Assembly: GCA_050084515.1 (NCBI GenBank)
Contig: CM114273.1
Location: forward strand, 18,662,001 to 18,726,000
From: Blasia pusilla
Lineage: Eukaryota > Marchantiophyta > Marchantiopsida > Blasiales
Direction: 5' to 3'
Length of the DNA: 64,000 nucleotides
Shown: positions 11,840 to 22,656 of the stretch, piece after piece
Numbering within the stretch: the stretch's first letter is position 1
Layout: each line of letters begins with the position of its first letter
Made by a program: the position numbers and the translations under genes
The notes under the pieces: generated by a model
Told to the model about the DNA's origin: nothing
What the model saw: the letters and a program-made list of their open reading frames with translations, nothing else
Databases searched by the model: none

Positions 11840-13014
11840 TGGGGTTCTCGATAGTGGAGCATCTAGGCAAATGACCAATCATAAGGATTGGTTTAGCTCA
11901 TTACAGCCTCTATAAGAGCCCATCGTTGTTACTATTGGGAATAATGCAAAGTTTCATGTAGAAGGGAAAGGCAAAATTTCTTTAGTCTCATAAAAAGGAG
12001 ATGAAAAGAAGTTAACTGATGTGGTGTACGTACCAGAGTTGAAGCGCAATTTGATTTGAGTAGCAGTATTATGTGATCGTGACTTAGAAGTTTGTTTGAA
12101 GAAAACTTGAGCAATCATTGAGGATGCCAATTGGAAAGTAGTGGATGAAGGTATACGATGTGGAAATCTCTACAAGTTGTATGCTTTCACAAGTGTAGGT
12201 ACAGATATTAGTAGTAGTAAGTTGTGGCATGAAAGATTTGGTCACCTAAGTTTTCCCTTACTAAGTCAAATGCATAAATCTGGCATGGTTGCTGATTTAC
12301 CAATAATTTCTGGAGTGTTGGATACATGCAAAGCTTGTATGATGGGCAAGCAACACCGACAATCATTTCCACAAGGGTCCAGCAATAGAGCAAAGGCTCC
12401 TCTAGAGCTGATACATGCTGACCTCTGTCGTAAAATGAGAACAGTGGCATTAGGTGGTTCTTCCTACTTCTTTTAGTTGTCAATGATTATAGTAGGAAGA
12501 TGTGGTTGAGAATGAGATAGGAAAGAAGGTACAGAAGCTTTGCACCAATCGAGGAGGAGAATTCTTATCAATAGAATTCAACAAATTTTTGGGGAAGCAT
12601 GGAATCAAGAGAAAATTAACCACAACACATACACCACAACAAAATGGAGTTGTTGAGCGTCGAAACCGTACAGTGGTGGAGATGGCAAGAAGTATGATGA
12701 AAGCAAAAGGTTTGAGAGAAGGATTTTGGACTGAAGTTGTTAATATTTTCGTTTACATTCTAAATAGAAGTGCTACCAAGTCATTGCAAGGCATGACTCT
12801 TCATCAATCATACTCAGGTAAGGTACCATTAGTCCAACATTTCAAGTATTTTGGTATTGAGTACTTTGTATATATTCTTGAAGCATCTAGGACCAAGCTG
12901 GAGTCCAAGAGCGGGAAGTGCATCTTTATGGGATATAGTGATGATTCTAAAGCTTATCGCCTATGGTGTCCTGAGGCAAAGAAGATGCTTGTGAGTTGTG
13001 ATGTGGTGTTCTAG
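11840..13014 (+). pseudogene. copia protease and integrase
   Basis: Protease: the active-site segment VLDSGASRQMTNH starts near 11,844. Integrase: the HHCC pre-integrase region WHERFGHLSFPLLSQMHKSG with CKACMMGKQHRQSFP is at about 12,226-12,370. The first catalytic Asp is in NDYSRKMW near 12,485. Roughly 90 nt are missing after it, with a frame change. The second catalytic position reads CTNRGGEF, so the usual Asp is Asn. The glutamate is present in NGVVERRNRT. A stop ends this frame at 13,012. The enzyme cannot be active. Confidence 0.8.
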
Positions 13015-13170
13015 GAACAGCCTCGTCAAGTGGCAGATTTTAGTGGTTTGTCCACATTATCATCAAACAAAGAGATATCCCACCAGAGCACACCATCAAT
13101 GTTTACACCATATCATCAAGAAGAAGAATTTGGTGATGATTACAAAGAGCAGTGTGCTCTTCCACTATGA

Positions 13171-14610
13171 TTGTCATACCCTAAGTGGATAAAGCAGCTC
13201 TTAGATGGTAAGGATCCATCAACAAGTGATGAAGTTGTTACACATCCAAGGAGATCCAATAGACTAGAGGAGCAGAATAGAGCTTCCGCACATCTCATCA
13301 ACATTGCCTTGATGATAAAGGTATTGAAGGTCGAAGAGCCATCATGCTTGGATGAGGCCCTTGCTCATCCTCAATGGAGAGAGGTCATACAGATGGAGAT
13401 GGACGCTATTCAAAGAAATGAAACTTGGACTTTGGTTGAGAAGCTTAAGGATAGAAAGATAATACGCACCAAGTGGATGTACAAGACCAAGTATAAGTCG
13501 GACGGTACATTGGATAAATTGAAAACAAGGTTGGTTGCACAAGGATGTTCACAAATCGTAGGTTTTGATTATTATGAGACTTTTTCTCCTACTCCAAGGA
13601 TGACAACCATTTGAATTATTCTAGCGGTGGCAAGAACAAGACGTTGGCATGTACACCAATACGATGTGAAGTCTGCCTTTCTGAACGAGAGTCTCAAGGA
13701 GGAGGTGTATGTATCTCAACCACTAGGTTTTGAGACATCCGGATCATAAGATAAAGTGTGTTTGCTTCATCGAGCATTGTATGGGTTGAAGCAAGCCCCA
13801 AGGGTATGGTATCAACAAATATATACATTCTTCCGAGAGAAGGGTCTCATCAAGAGTCCGTCAGAAGCAAATTTATTTGTGTTTTGCGAAGATGGGATGT
13901 ATATGTTGATAGTCTTGTATGTGGATGATCTTATCATCCCAGGAGACTACAATAAGAAAATAGAGGAAATGAAGGAAGTGTTGAAAGCTAAGTTTGAAAT
14001 ATCAGATTTAGGTCTTTTGCATTACTTTATAGGGCTGTAGATTTGGCAATAGTCAAATTCTATTATTTTCTCTCAACAAAAGTATGCTAGAGAAATCTTG
14101 AAGGCAGTGGTCTTGCCAATGGAGGTAGAGTTGAAACTCTCAATGAAGGATGTTTCACCATTGGTAGATGAAAAGTTGTATAGAAAGCTTGTAGGCAATT
14201 TGATATTTTTTTGCAACACTAGACCAGACATTACATTTGTTGTGGGAGTGTTGAGTAGCTTCTCAACTAAGCATCATGAGAACCATTGGAAGGAAGGGAT
14301 GCATGTGTTGAAGTACATCAAAGGCACTATCGAGTACGGCATCACCTATGGAGTAGGGACGGAAATGACAACTTTTTGTGACTGAGATTGGGAACAAGAT
14401 TCAAATTCTCGGAGATCACTTTTGGGTGATTGCTTCTTGGTAGGATCAGGTGTGGTGTCATGGATCAACAAGAAGCAACCTACAGTGGCTCTTTCTTCTA
14501 TTGAGGTAGAGTACAAGACGTCTTGTTATGCCTCTTGTGAAGCAGTATGGTTGAGATGGATATTGGTGGACATAGGAGAAGCGCCAGAAAGTGCTACTGT
14601 GGTGTGACGA
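13171..14610 (+). pseudogene. copia reverse transcriptase and RNase H
   Basis: RT starts with MEMDAIQRNETWTLVEK and RTKWMYKTKYKSDGTLDK. It continues past a stop at 13,612 as WHVHQYDVKSAFL, then LHRALYGLKQAPRVWY. The polymerase YVDD box is intact at 13,918-13,929. After a stop at 14,038 the thumb continues to FSTKHHENHWKEGM. RNase H is marked by SRRSLLGDCFLVGSGVVSW and KKQPTVALSSIEVEYKTS. At least five stops interrupt pol. Confidence 0.85.
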
Positions 14611-14863
14611 CCACAGTTGCATTGCCATAGCACATAATCCTATGTTTCATACTTGTACAAAGCACATAGAGATCTCGTATCATTTTTTTTCATGAGTTGA
14701 TCGAGAGGGAGGTTTTGAAGTTAGTCAATTGTCCAACACAGGATAACTGTGCAGAAATTTTCACGAAAGCTTTGAGCGAAGATCAACTTTACTAACATCT
14801 GAAGGGTCTTGGAATCGGTCCAAGACAATAGTCCACATGAGAGTGGATAGTGAGGAGGGACTT

Positions 14864-15171
14864 TGGATTCTCAAGATCCACTTCTCTGAGCACCATTAAT
14901 CTGATCGCCTCCCTTGTATGAGAAGAAGCCTAGATTGATGGTTCTGACTTAGACGTTGAAAGAGTCATAGTAATATGACGTAGGTGGTTTATGGAGTAGC
15001 GTTACTAGGATTATCTAACCCTATATTGCATCAGGGTGCGGGGCATCTTGATGTGTCGTAGGGGTCTGGGGGCGTAGCCTCTGGTATGCTAAGACGACGC
15101 GGGGATCCGGGGATTATCTAACCTTATATTGATGTAATGTAGGGTTATTTCATCCTAGTAATGCTCCGAAA
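14864..15171 (+). repeat. copia 3' LTR, truncated, with filler DNA
   Basis: It matches the 5' LTR from TGGATTCTCAAGATCC to about 15,028. A roughly 85-bp GC-rich filler follows, bounded by two copies of GGATTATCTAACC-TATATTG (about 15,008 and 15,111). The sequence then runs into the inverted LTR copy. Confidence 0.65.
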
Positions 15172-15552
15172 TGTGAGAAAATAGAAAGTGACGAAATCAC
15201 TGAAATATTTTATAAAACTTGGAGATACAAAGTGGCCTAGTTCATCTGTGCGCTCACAAATGAGCTTCGATGGCACCTGAACATGGAGACAACTCGACAT
15301 ACGAGAATGCGCTACAACTATTTCACTACTCAAGAAACTAGGGTTTTTTACCTACTTTTCTTTGTTTCTATTAATAGAAAAAGTTTTCCGTCAGGGTGTT
15401 ATTGCATCAGGGTTAGATAATCCCTAGTAACGCTACTCCATAAACCACCTACGTCATATTACTATGACTCCTTCGACATCTAAGTCAAAACTATCAATGT
15501 AGGCTTCTCCTCCTACAAGGGGGCCAATCAGATTAATAGTGCTCAGAGAATT
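15172..15552 (-). repeat. Inverted copia LTR copy
   Basis: This starts TGTGAGAAAATAGAAAGTGA, the reverse complement of the 5' LTR end. It runs through the same ACCCTAGTTT and TAGGTGGTTTATGGAGTAG segments to the LTR start, which is decayed near 15,552. Immediately right of it the CACTA ORF2 exon resumes. Confidence 0.8.
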
Positions 15553-15575
15553 TGAATCTCTTGCCCAAATCTGAG

Positions 15576-16046
15576 TCACAAAAAGCTGTCATTTCCGTCC
15601 CTTGCAGCCCTCATTACCTTGGCTTTTGTTTGAGACAACCAGTAATCTACCAACCGCTCCCATTGTGGAGCTCTTGCTTTGGGATGGAATTCAATTAAAT
15701 ACAAACTCCCTTTGTTTACCCAATAACTCTTCATTACATACCTATTTGTCTTCAACAAGGTTGCAATCTTCTTCCTCAAGCAATCTGGAGATACCCTTGA
15801 TGCTACAACATACTCCCAAGACTCCTCCATGTGGTTTTGGACGGTGGCCATACTGAGAGGGTCTTGTCTATCTATATCCACACAAGAGATGTCCAAATAT
15901 TGCATAGTCCATACCTTCAAGTCCAAGAGCCACGTTTCATAACCAGGAGCGTTTGTATCAGTCCACCCCGTCTCCAGCAACTCACACTTTAGAAGTAGAT
16001 TTTGCAAGGTCCTCTCCCTAGTCTCTTTCTGCCATAAGTCTCGCAT
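15576..16046 (-). pseudogene. CACTA ORF2 Transposase_24-like exon
   Basis: A 156-residue open exon reads leftwards with ETWLLDLKVWTMQYLD, MEESWEYVVASRVSPDCLRK and FHPKARAPQWERLVDYWL, ending TKAKVMRAARDGND. The PQW-RLVDYWLSQTKAKV block is the signature of the Transposase_24 (Ptta/En/Spm) family found in plant CACTA ORF2 products. These are thought to be DNA-binding helpers of TNP2. The exon is cut at its 3' side by the inverted copia LTR; its continuation is left of 10,421. Confidence 0.75.
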
Positions 16047-16553
16047 AGTGCAACGAGATCCATTTCCTCATTTATCGACATGGATCATAGTGAAGATCAA
16101 GCAAACAAGGGTTCATCAAGAACATCAGATTCTAACAATACCAGAATAATCTATTAATCTTGAAGAAACTAGTTCGCAGTGAAAGGCACTTCCTTGCTTT
16201 GCGTGGTTATCCCCTGAAACATGCATGGAATCTGTACCAGGTGGAGTAGTACATGATTGGCTCCTACTGGTTGTAAACTCCATAGATCTCAAAAAAATAA
16301 ACAAGAAAGAATGTTAAATACTAACATTTGGAAACCTATAAACAAGGTCTAATCCAATCAAGGACTTTGAATTCACTCAACATCAACATATAAATGGTAA
16401 ATGGTAAATAGATCAAGCCCGTGGGACCCAAAGGGTCAAAAGGCTGAAAAATACATTACAAGTCATTCATTGACTGACCCTGAAAAAGATCCTTAAGACC
16501 ATATGCAAGGTTTTAAAACAACACCATAGCTTTTATCTAAAATTAGATAGTAA

Positions 16554-17793
16554 TTACATCATAGGTTGGGCGTTTAGAGTATTGCCACTCAATATATCCA
16601 TGGGGTCCTTGGCTGGTCTTTGCTGGATCTTTGTTATGACCAAAATTTTGATATGGCTGTGAGGAGCTTGACTATGATAGATGTAGTTTGGATGCAAGTC
16701 CCTACTACCTCTTGGCTGATTCCCCACATTATAACTTTTCGATGGTCCAAATCCAATGTTTTTCGGGATCACTTCCATGTACATGGCTTTGGACACCATA
16801 AGGATCTGATCCTTTGGGATATCCTGCATACATTTCCAAGCTTGGTTGTGGAAAGTTCCCAAACATGTGAGGTTGGGATCTTCCCTCCCTTGCCCAATTT
16901 GAACTCATGTTATGGGGCAAGCCCATACCATTCAACCCAATCCCATATGGATGGGGAGTTTCTTTTCCTCTCCACCCATCACCCCATTCACTTCTTGAGG
17001 AGGTCTCATCATGGGGTGGATGACCTTTATATCCCAGAGGGGGAGCTGATCTACCAAAATAACCATGTTCTTGTGAACGCCATTAATCCTCATGCCATTT
17101 CTCTGAGTTCTCAAAAGAAGCACGTTGCAAACCACTACTCCAAGATGTAGTGGGGGCAGCATGATTGGTGGACTCTCAGACCCTAGGGGTGAGGGCCGTC
17201 TAGATGTGGAGACGGATTTGTAAGCTTTACCTTCCACATGCATTGGATTTGAAGAATCCAGACTTGATGGATGTGGTGCTTTTGGACCCACTCCAGTTTG
17301 CATCTACATGATGAACATTATTGGGATATCCACAAATTTAATCAATTAGAATGAAGCAAAAAATACTAGAAATCTGAAAGTGTCAATCTGATATTTGAAA
17401 CTTCTTGATGTAATTGAAGACAAGTTGAGTTCATAGTTTTAAAACAACAAGGAAATAAGAGCAAGAAAACTTACATTTCCAAGGTCTACCACCCTCGATC
17501 TACCATGAGTCAGTCGGGATGAATCTAAACTACTAGCAATTGATCTAGAAGGACCTGGTCCAAGGGAAACCTATACATCCAGCCAATACATAAAACAATC
17601 AACAATCCCACCAATTAATTTGGATTCCACAAAGTAACTTTTTCAAGTAAAGATATCAATAAATGACAAAATGATACAGATGGAAGGGATAATTACATAC
17701 TTGTGGGGTAAGATTTGGGCTATCTTCTTCACTTCCACTTGAACAGATGGGTTCTTCTTCCACCTTGTAGTTTGGATTCACATCCTCATGCAT
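16554..17793 (-). pseudogene. CACTA ORF2, N-terminal exons
   Basis: The ATG at 17,793 opens MHEDVNPNYKVEEEPICSSG with an acidic tail ending TPQ before a GTATGT donor. The next exon (about 17,575-17,475) has SLGPGPSRSIASSLDSSRLT and VVDLGN. The next (17,303 onward) begins MQTGVGPKAPHPSS and is followed by Gly/Pro/Asn-rich sequence down to 16,554. It is low in conserved motifs, as is normal for the variable N-terminus of ORF2 proteins. Exon limits are inferred from reading frame and splice-like sites only. Confidence 0.5.
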
Positions 17794-18119
17794 TGTAGAT
17801 CCCTCCTTAATGAAATTCCTTGGTTGTGAGGATGAGGAAATTCTTGCACTTCACCGAGGAGGTAATGTAGGGTCCACCACCACCAAGCTAGGCAGTGGAG
17901 GAAGACGATCGAGGAATTGGACCAATTGTTTCCTCATGGAAACCTTGAGGACACGGTTCAAAACTTGCGATTAAATCATAAACCATCAGCAAATGAAGAT
18001 TCTTCTACCAATAATAGGACCAGTTTGATAGCCCATAACATCGCTTCATCGTTCTTTGAGACATTGGAAGATTTTTGGCCTCTAACCAAATAGAACACTC
18101 AAGTTCCTATTGTCTTTGG

Positions 18120-18595
18120 AAGTGGAATTCCTCCAAATCGAGATCACTATTGTGGACCCATTAGATTCAGGCCTAGAGTTGATATGTTATCAATGGAGGA
18201 AACAAAAGTTGCATTGGTAGATTTTAATGTTGGAGACTTTGTCATAATTAGACCTAGACAAGAAAGAAACAAATATCCCATATGGATGGGACAAGTTTTA
18301 GTTAGAGTTGGTGAAGATACAAATTTCAAAATTCAGTATTGGTGGCCATTGAATACATTTCGAGAGGGACATAGCCCCAAGTAGGAGATATCAAAATTGG
18401 GATGTAAAAAAATGGGAGAAGAATAGTAGTGAAAAACCAATGTTGTGTCCACATAACTTGGTTATAGCATCTTTCGCTAATTCAACATATGCAATAGAGG
18501 ATGGACTAGTGAGTATCCCCATTGACGTGGCTAATTTTGTAAAGTCAAGAATAACTTTTGGCACTAACCTAGTACTAGAAGATAGATATGACTAG
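18120..18595 (+). pseudogene. Unrecognised domain fragment (VGDFVIIRP)
   Basis: An open stretch contains VALVDFNVGDFVIIRPRQER, YPIWMGQVLVRVGEDTNFKI and QYWWPLN. After one stop it continues as RYQNWDVKKWEKNSS and NLVIASFANSTYAIED. A VGDFV-x-RP strand, WMGQV and a WxxKKW stretch resemble small beta-barrel (BAH- or chromo-like) regions in plant transposon proteins. I cannot name the family. It lies on the opposite strand to the CACTA genes, so it may be cargo or a separate insertion. Confidence 0.35.
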
Positions 18596-18774
18596 TAACA
18601 ACAACACAATTACTTTAAGCGTGTGTTCAATTTAATGTAATATTATTGAGAGTCATCACTTGATTTTATAAAGATTCTTTACATTTCTACATATGGTATG
18701 TCATTGAGATTATTGAATAAAATGTTCTTTTTTAAAATTTTAAGCTCCAATTCACAAGTTTAATTCATTAGGAC

Positions 18775-19770
18775 CTAAAGCCCTAAGTAAGTATTAGTGG
18801 TTTACAAAGAACGGATCATTTATCTTAAACCCTAAACCCTTCAAACCAAAACACACACTAAGCCCTAGCCAAAAAATTATACAACCCTTTCTTGAAGCCT
18901 ACACATGAAACAATAAACCCTAAACCCTAGAACAAAGGCCATCCACCACAAACCCGAAGCCAAAAGCCCTAACCTTAAGCTATAAACACTAAATCCTAGC
19001 CCAAGAACCCTAAACCCTAACCCTCAGCCAAAAACTCTTAACACTAGGCCAGAAACCCTAAACCTTAAACCCTAAGCAAAAAACCGTAACCCTGAGACAG
19101 AGACCCTAAGCCCTAGAACCTAAGCAATAAACCCTAAACCCTAGGGAAAAAACCCTAAACCCTAACCCTAAAGCATAAAACCCTCAAGCCTAAGAAAAAA
19201 CCCCTAAACTCTAACCCCTAAGCCAATAACCCTAAGCCCTAGGCTAAAAACCCTACATCCTAATCCGTGAACCAAAAACCCTAGACCCTAAGCGAAAAAC
19301 ACTGAACCCTAAGCAAAAAAACCCTAAACCCTAGAACCTGAGCAATAAACCCTAAGCCAAAAACCTTAAACTCTAACCCCTAAGCCAAAAACCCTAACCT
19401 TGGGCCAGAAACCCTCAACCCTAACCAAAGAACCCTAAACCCTAAGCCACACACCCTAAACCCTAGAACCTAAGCAAAAAAACCCTAAATCTTAAGCCAA
19501 ACACCCTTAACCCTAGAACCTGAGCAATAAACCCTAAACCCTAAGCCAAAAACCCTAAACCCTAAGCGAAAAACCCTATACCCTAGCCCCTAGGCCAAAA
19601 ACCCTAAACCCTTAGCAAAAAGCCATAAACCCTTAGCCAAACACCCTAAACCCTAGAACCTAAGCAATAAACCCTAAACCCTAAACCCTTAGCCAAAAAC
19701 CCTAAACCCTACAATGTAAGCCAAAAACCCTAAACCCTATAATGTTAGCTAAAAACCCTAAGCCCTGAAC
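18775..19770 (+). repeat. Degenerate telomere-like array (CCCTAAA)
   Basis: About 1 kb consists of ACCCTAAACCCTAA units mixed with AAGCCAAAAACCCTAA, AGAACCTAAGCAATAA and similar variants, all in the C-rich orientation on the plus strand. The core is the standard plant telomere repeat. Unit variation and single-base changes are heavy, so it is not an active telomere. Flanks on both sides are CACTA or other transposon sequence. Confidence 0.9.
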
Positions 19771-19889
19771 CCTAAGCCATATTATTGTTGACATAGAGGG
19801 TAAAAGCTAAGTTGTACTCCCATTACACTATGTCTTAGTGTGATAATAATCATATTAGAACAAAACGGGGTTTTCTAAAACACCACATT

Positions 19890-22022
19890 TGTCGGAATCG
19901 GTGTTATATTGGTTTGCCACATTCTTTAGAGAAGTCTGAATCTACTTGAGGCCCACACACTGATCAGGCTAGCTTTCCACAATGGCTTTGTCATGAGATC
20001 AATCCATATGGAGGGTAGTCATTGATGGTCCACAAAATCAAGGCTTTGAAGGTGAATTTCATTTGTCAATCCAATTTCCTCACATCATGGAAATCAAAAC
20101 CTTCCCACAACTTTGCAAACTCCTCTACCAAGGGAGCCAAGAAAGTCTCGGGGGCTGGTATTCTCGCAAGAGAGAGGAAGAGAGGAGAGGAAGTGAGGAA
20201 GAGAGGAGAGTCTCTCTTAAAAAAAAAGGCACAAAAGGGAAAAAAATCCAAAACTCTCTTAAAAAATATGAAGATTATGGATAATAAGAAAGTAATTTTT
20301 TTGGAGATTTATTGTGAAGAGAGGAAACTTAGTGCAACCCATCAGAATCAGACGGGTTGCAATTTTTTGGTTTTTTTTTTGGGATTAAAGAATTTTTTTT
20401 TCTTTTTGGGGTTTTTTTAACGTTTGCAACATGTCGGAGTCCGACGGGTCGCCATGATGCCTAGAAAGCAACCCGTCGGAGTCCTACGAGTTGCAAAAAA
20501 ATGAAATTTTTTCTTTAATCCAAAAAAAAAAAACCAACAAAAAGTTGCAATCCGTCGGAAACTAAAACTACAAAATTACAAAAAAAAATTCAATTTTTTT
20601 TTCACCTCCAATTTTTTTTGGAAAAAATTTGCCTTTTTAACTTGTCAAAAATTTCCTCTCTCCAACTTGTCGGAAACTCTCTTCAAACCAAAAGAGCCCT
20701 AGGGGTTGCCAATATCTTTCTCTCTCCTCTCTCCTCTTACTGCTCCTCGAAAGTGTCAATGTTCTCGTTATTGACACTCTCTTTTCCAAGGATGATCAAA
20801 GCCAATTGGATAAAATGCTTTTTTGTTTGCAACCAAGGAAATTTTAATTCACTAATAACACAGGCCAAGTTGACCATGAACTCGCCTTCTCCAAGAATGG
20901 ATTCACCCCATCTAATGCAAATCCAAATCTACAATTTCTCTTCTCACTCCTAAAATCAGGATATATATGGTCTACATGCTTCCAAGCCCTAGAGTCTGCT
21001 ATATGTCGAACTAAACCATATCTCCTTTGGTTAAGAGGACCCCAACACATCAACTCAGACAAGATGTTGGATCTGAACATACGTCGCAATCTAGGAATGA
21101 TTGAGAAATGACGAAGAACTTTGCAAGGTACCAATGACTTTCCAACTTGTCTAAATCTTTCTGCATAAGACTTTGGACATTGATTAAGAGCGTGTAAATC
21201 CCCTCGGAATAATAAGCATCCACGTGGACAAGCATGAATGGTATCGTAACTCAACCCCAACTTCACCATGAGTTTCTTAGGTACATGATGACTTTGTGGT
21301 GCGTTGTTTTTGAGTGGCAAGACATGCTTCCCAAGAAACTTCAAAAGTTCATCTATAGCTACGTTGGGTAAATTATGTGCTCCTGCAATATTAAAAAGGT
21401 GCATAACAAATGCCAACATTGATACTCTAGCACCCGAATAGAGAGGCTTACATGCATCAGCCATCTCGTCATCTACATTTTTAGGGTCTTCATCCATGTC
21501 AACCTGATCATCGTTCCCCTCTCTTTCCTCCCTAGCAGATCTGCCTTCTTCGTCATGAAGATCATTGTATTGGGAAAAAACTTCATTCAACATTCTGTGC
21601 ACATCAACTACATTGTCTACGCCTTCTTGGTATGCTATAGGTTGAGATTTGGTGAAATGTGTTGGCCCATCATGGGTCTGCATATTCATAGGTTTAGCAG
21701 AATTCATGACAATGGCTTCATGAACTATTCTCTCATGCTCATCTTGGTTCAACCACTCATCATCAGATGAGTCCCATTCTTCTCTACCTTTCCATATCCT
21801 ACATAGAGAGAAACGTTGGTTTTTTTGTAAATGTTCCTCCACTTTGGGCAAGGAAATACTTCTTTGTACTTTGCATACACTACAAGGACACCTAACTTGC
21901 TTTATACCATCCCTTCTAGCCCGAGCCTGCTCTCGGCGCCAAAGTTTGAAGTCATGTCATGAAATTCTATCCGGATGATTAAGTGGTTGTCTACCCTTGC
22001 TGGCGCTCAATGTTTGGCTCAT
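19890..22022 (-). pseudogene. CACTA TNP2-type transposase, truncated and interrupted
   Basis: The ATG at 22,022 gives MSQTLSASKG, then a stop (RIS-stop) and the N-terminal association domain with CPCSVCKVQRSISLPKVEEH. The open run to 20,844 includes LGLSYDTIHACPRGCLLFRG and LNQCPKS, the hallmark of TNP2, followed by WPVLLVNYNLPPWLC and IPGKESV. S1 (20,150-20,748) interrupts the protein just after the NID segment. The other side resumes with FLAPLVEEFAKLWEGFD, then MWTINDYPPYGL-type sequence. It is lost near 19,890, so the DDE catalytic core is missing. TNP2 proteins cut CACTA ends; this one is dead. Confidence 0.85.
20150..20748. mobile_element. S1: 599-bp non-autonomous member of the E family
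   Basis: It begins GGGGGCTGGTATTCT and ends CTTACTGCTCCTC, the same two termini as element E3. The flanks GAAAGTCTC (20,141-20,149) and GAAAGTGTC (20,749-20,757) are a 9-bp target duplication with one mismatch. Removing S1 and one flank restores the TNP2 reading frame. The interior is A/T-rich with two or three palindromes of the GTCGG...CCGAC type and no coding capacity. It is a MITE-like derivative that would need a transposase from a full element. Confidence 0.9.
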
Positions 22023-22656
22023 GGTGATTTTGGCTAGTCATTAGGGGATGCACAGCTCCTAATGAACCACAAAATAGAAAAGAAAATGATGATTAGCTCT
22101 ATTGATCATATGGAGTCTTATGATTTCAATAACTTAAACATTTATCAATTTTAGATTTTGATAGAATTATAAGAGAATGAAAGTACCCGTATATTTTCAG
22201 AGACTATAAGCTCCACTTGTCAACTGCAATACCACAAGAGAGGTGTGGTAAGAGGAGAGGAAGAGAGGAAGAGAGGAGAGAGGAAACTACCTTCAACCGA
22301 AAGAGATACTTTTTTTTGGAGAGAGTTTCCTGTGATTTGAAGAGAGTTTCCGTTGGGTTGAAGAGAGGAAACTTTTTGTGTGAATTTGTTTGCACTTTTC
22401 TCCTCGGTTCTTAAGCACTCCCACAGTTTTTTTTTCCTCTTCCACATTTTGGAAACCCCTCTGAGTCCGACGAGTTGCAAATTGCGCAAAATTAATAAAA
22501 CTGAAAAATCAGTGGAATCATAAGTGTGGAACCAATAACTTTTTCCTTCGAAGGTCTGGAAAAAATCTATCATTTGCCTTGGGCTGAATAGAGTTCAAGC
22601 TCAAAGTGAAGGTTCTGGAAAAATGAAAGTACAATCTAAAACCTCATTTTGCATCC

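Larger units (their letters stand above)
10421..15552 (+). mobile_element. Ty1/copia LTR retrotransposon, decayed, with extra inverted LTR
   Basis: The 5' LTR starts TGGATTCTCAACATCC (10,421) and ends CTCACA (10,827), followed by a tRNA-Met-type primer site. A gag-pol region follows in copia order (gag, protease, integrase, RT, RNase H). A GAGGAGGGA purine tract at 14,854-14,861 precedes the 3' LTR (from 14,864). That LTR is truncated, and an inverted LTR copy (15,172-15,552) abuts it. The element sits inside an ORF2 exon of the CACTA. No clean 5-bp duplication survives at the right edge. Confidence 0.85.
7380..22239 (-). mobile_element. CACTA (En/Spm) transposon, 3' portion, with nested insertions
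   Basis: The sequence at 7380 is CACTAGAAGAAAAAGG, a typical CACTA terminus, and it interrupts a gypsy integrase codon run precisely; the flanking 3 bp are TGC. Subterminal motifs, an En/Spm ORF2-type gene and a TNP2 gene follow, all on the minus strand, so 7380 is the 3' end. The 5' end is not seen: element E0 inserts at 22,240, upstream of TNP2. Copia (10,421-15,552) and S1 (20,150-20,748) are younger insertions. Both genes are broken, so this copy is dead. Confidence 0.8.

Noticed and set aside
18775-19770. A chromosome end
   Set aside because: The repeats are degenerate, interrupted and flanked on both sides by transposon sequence.
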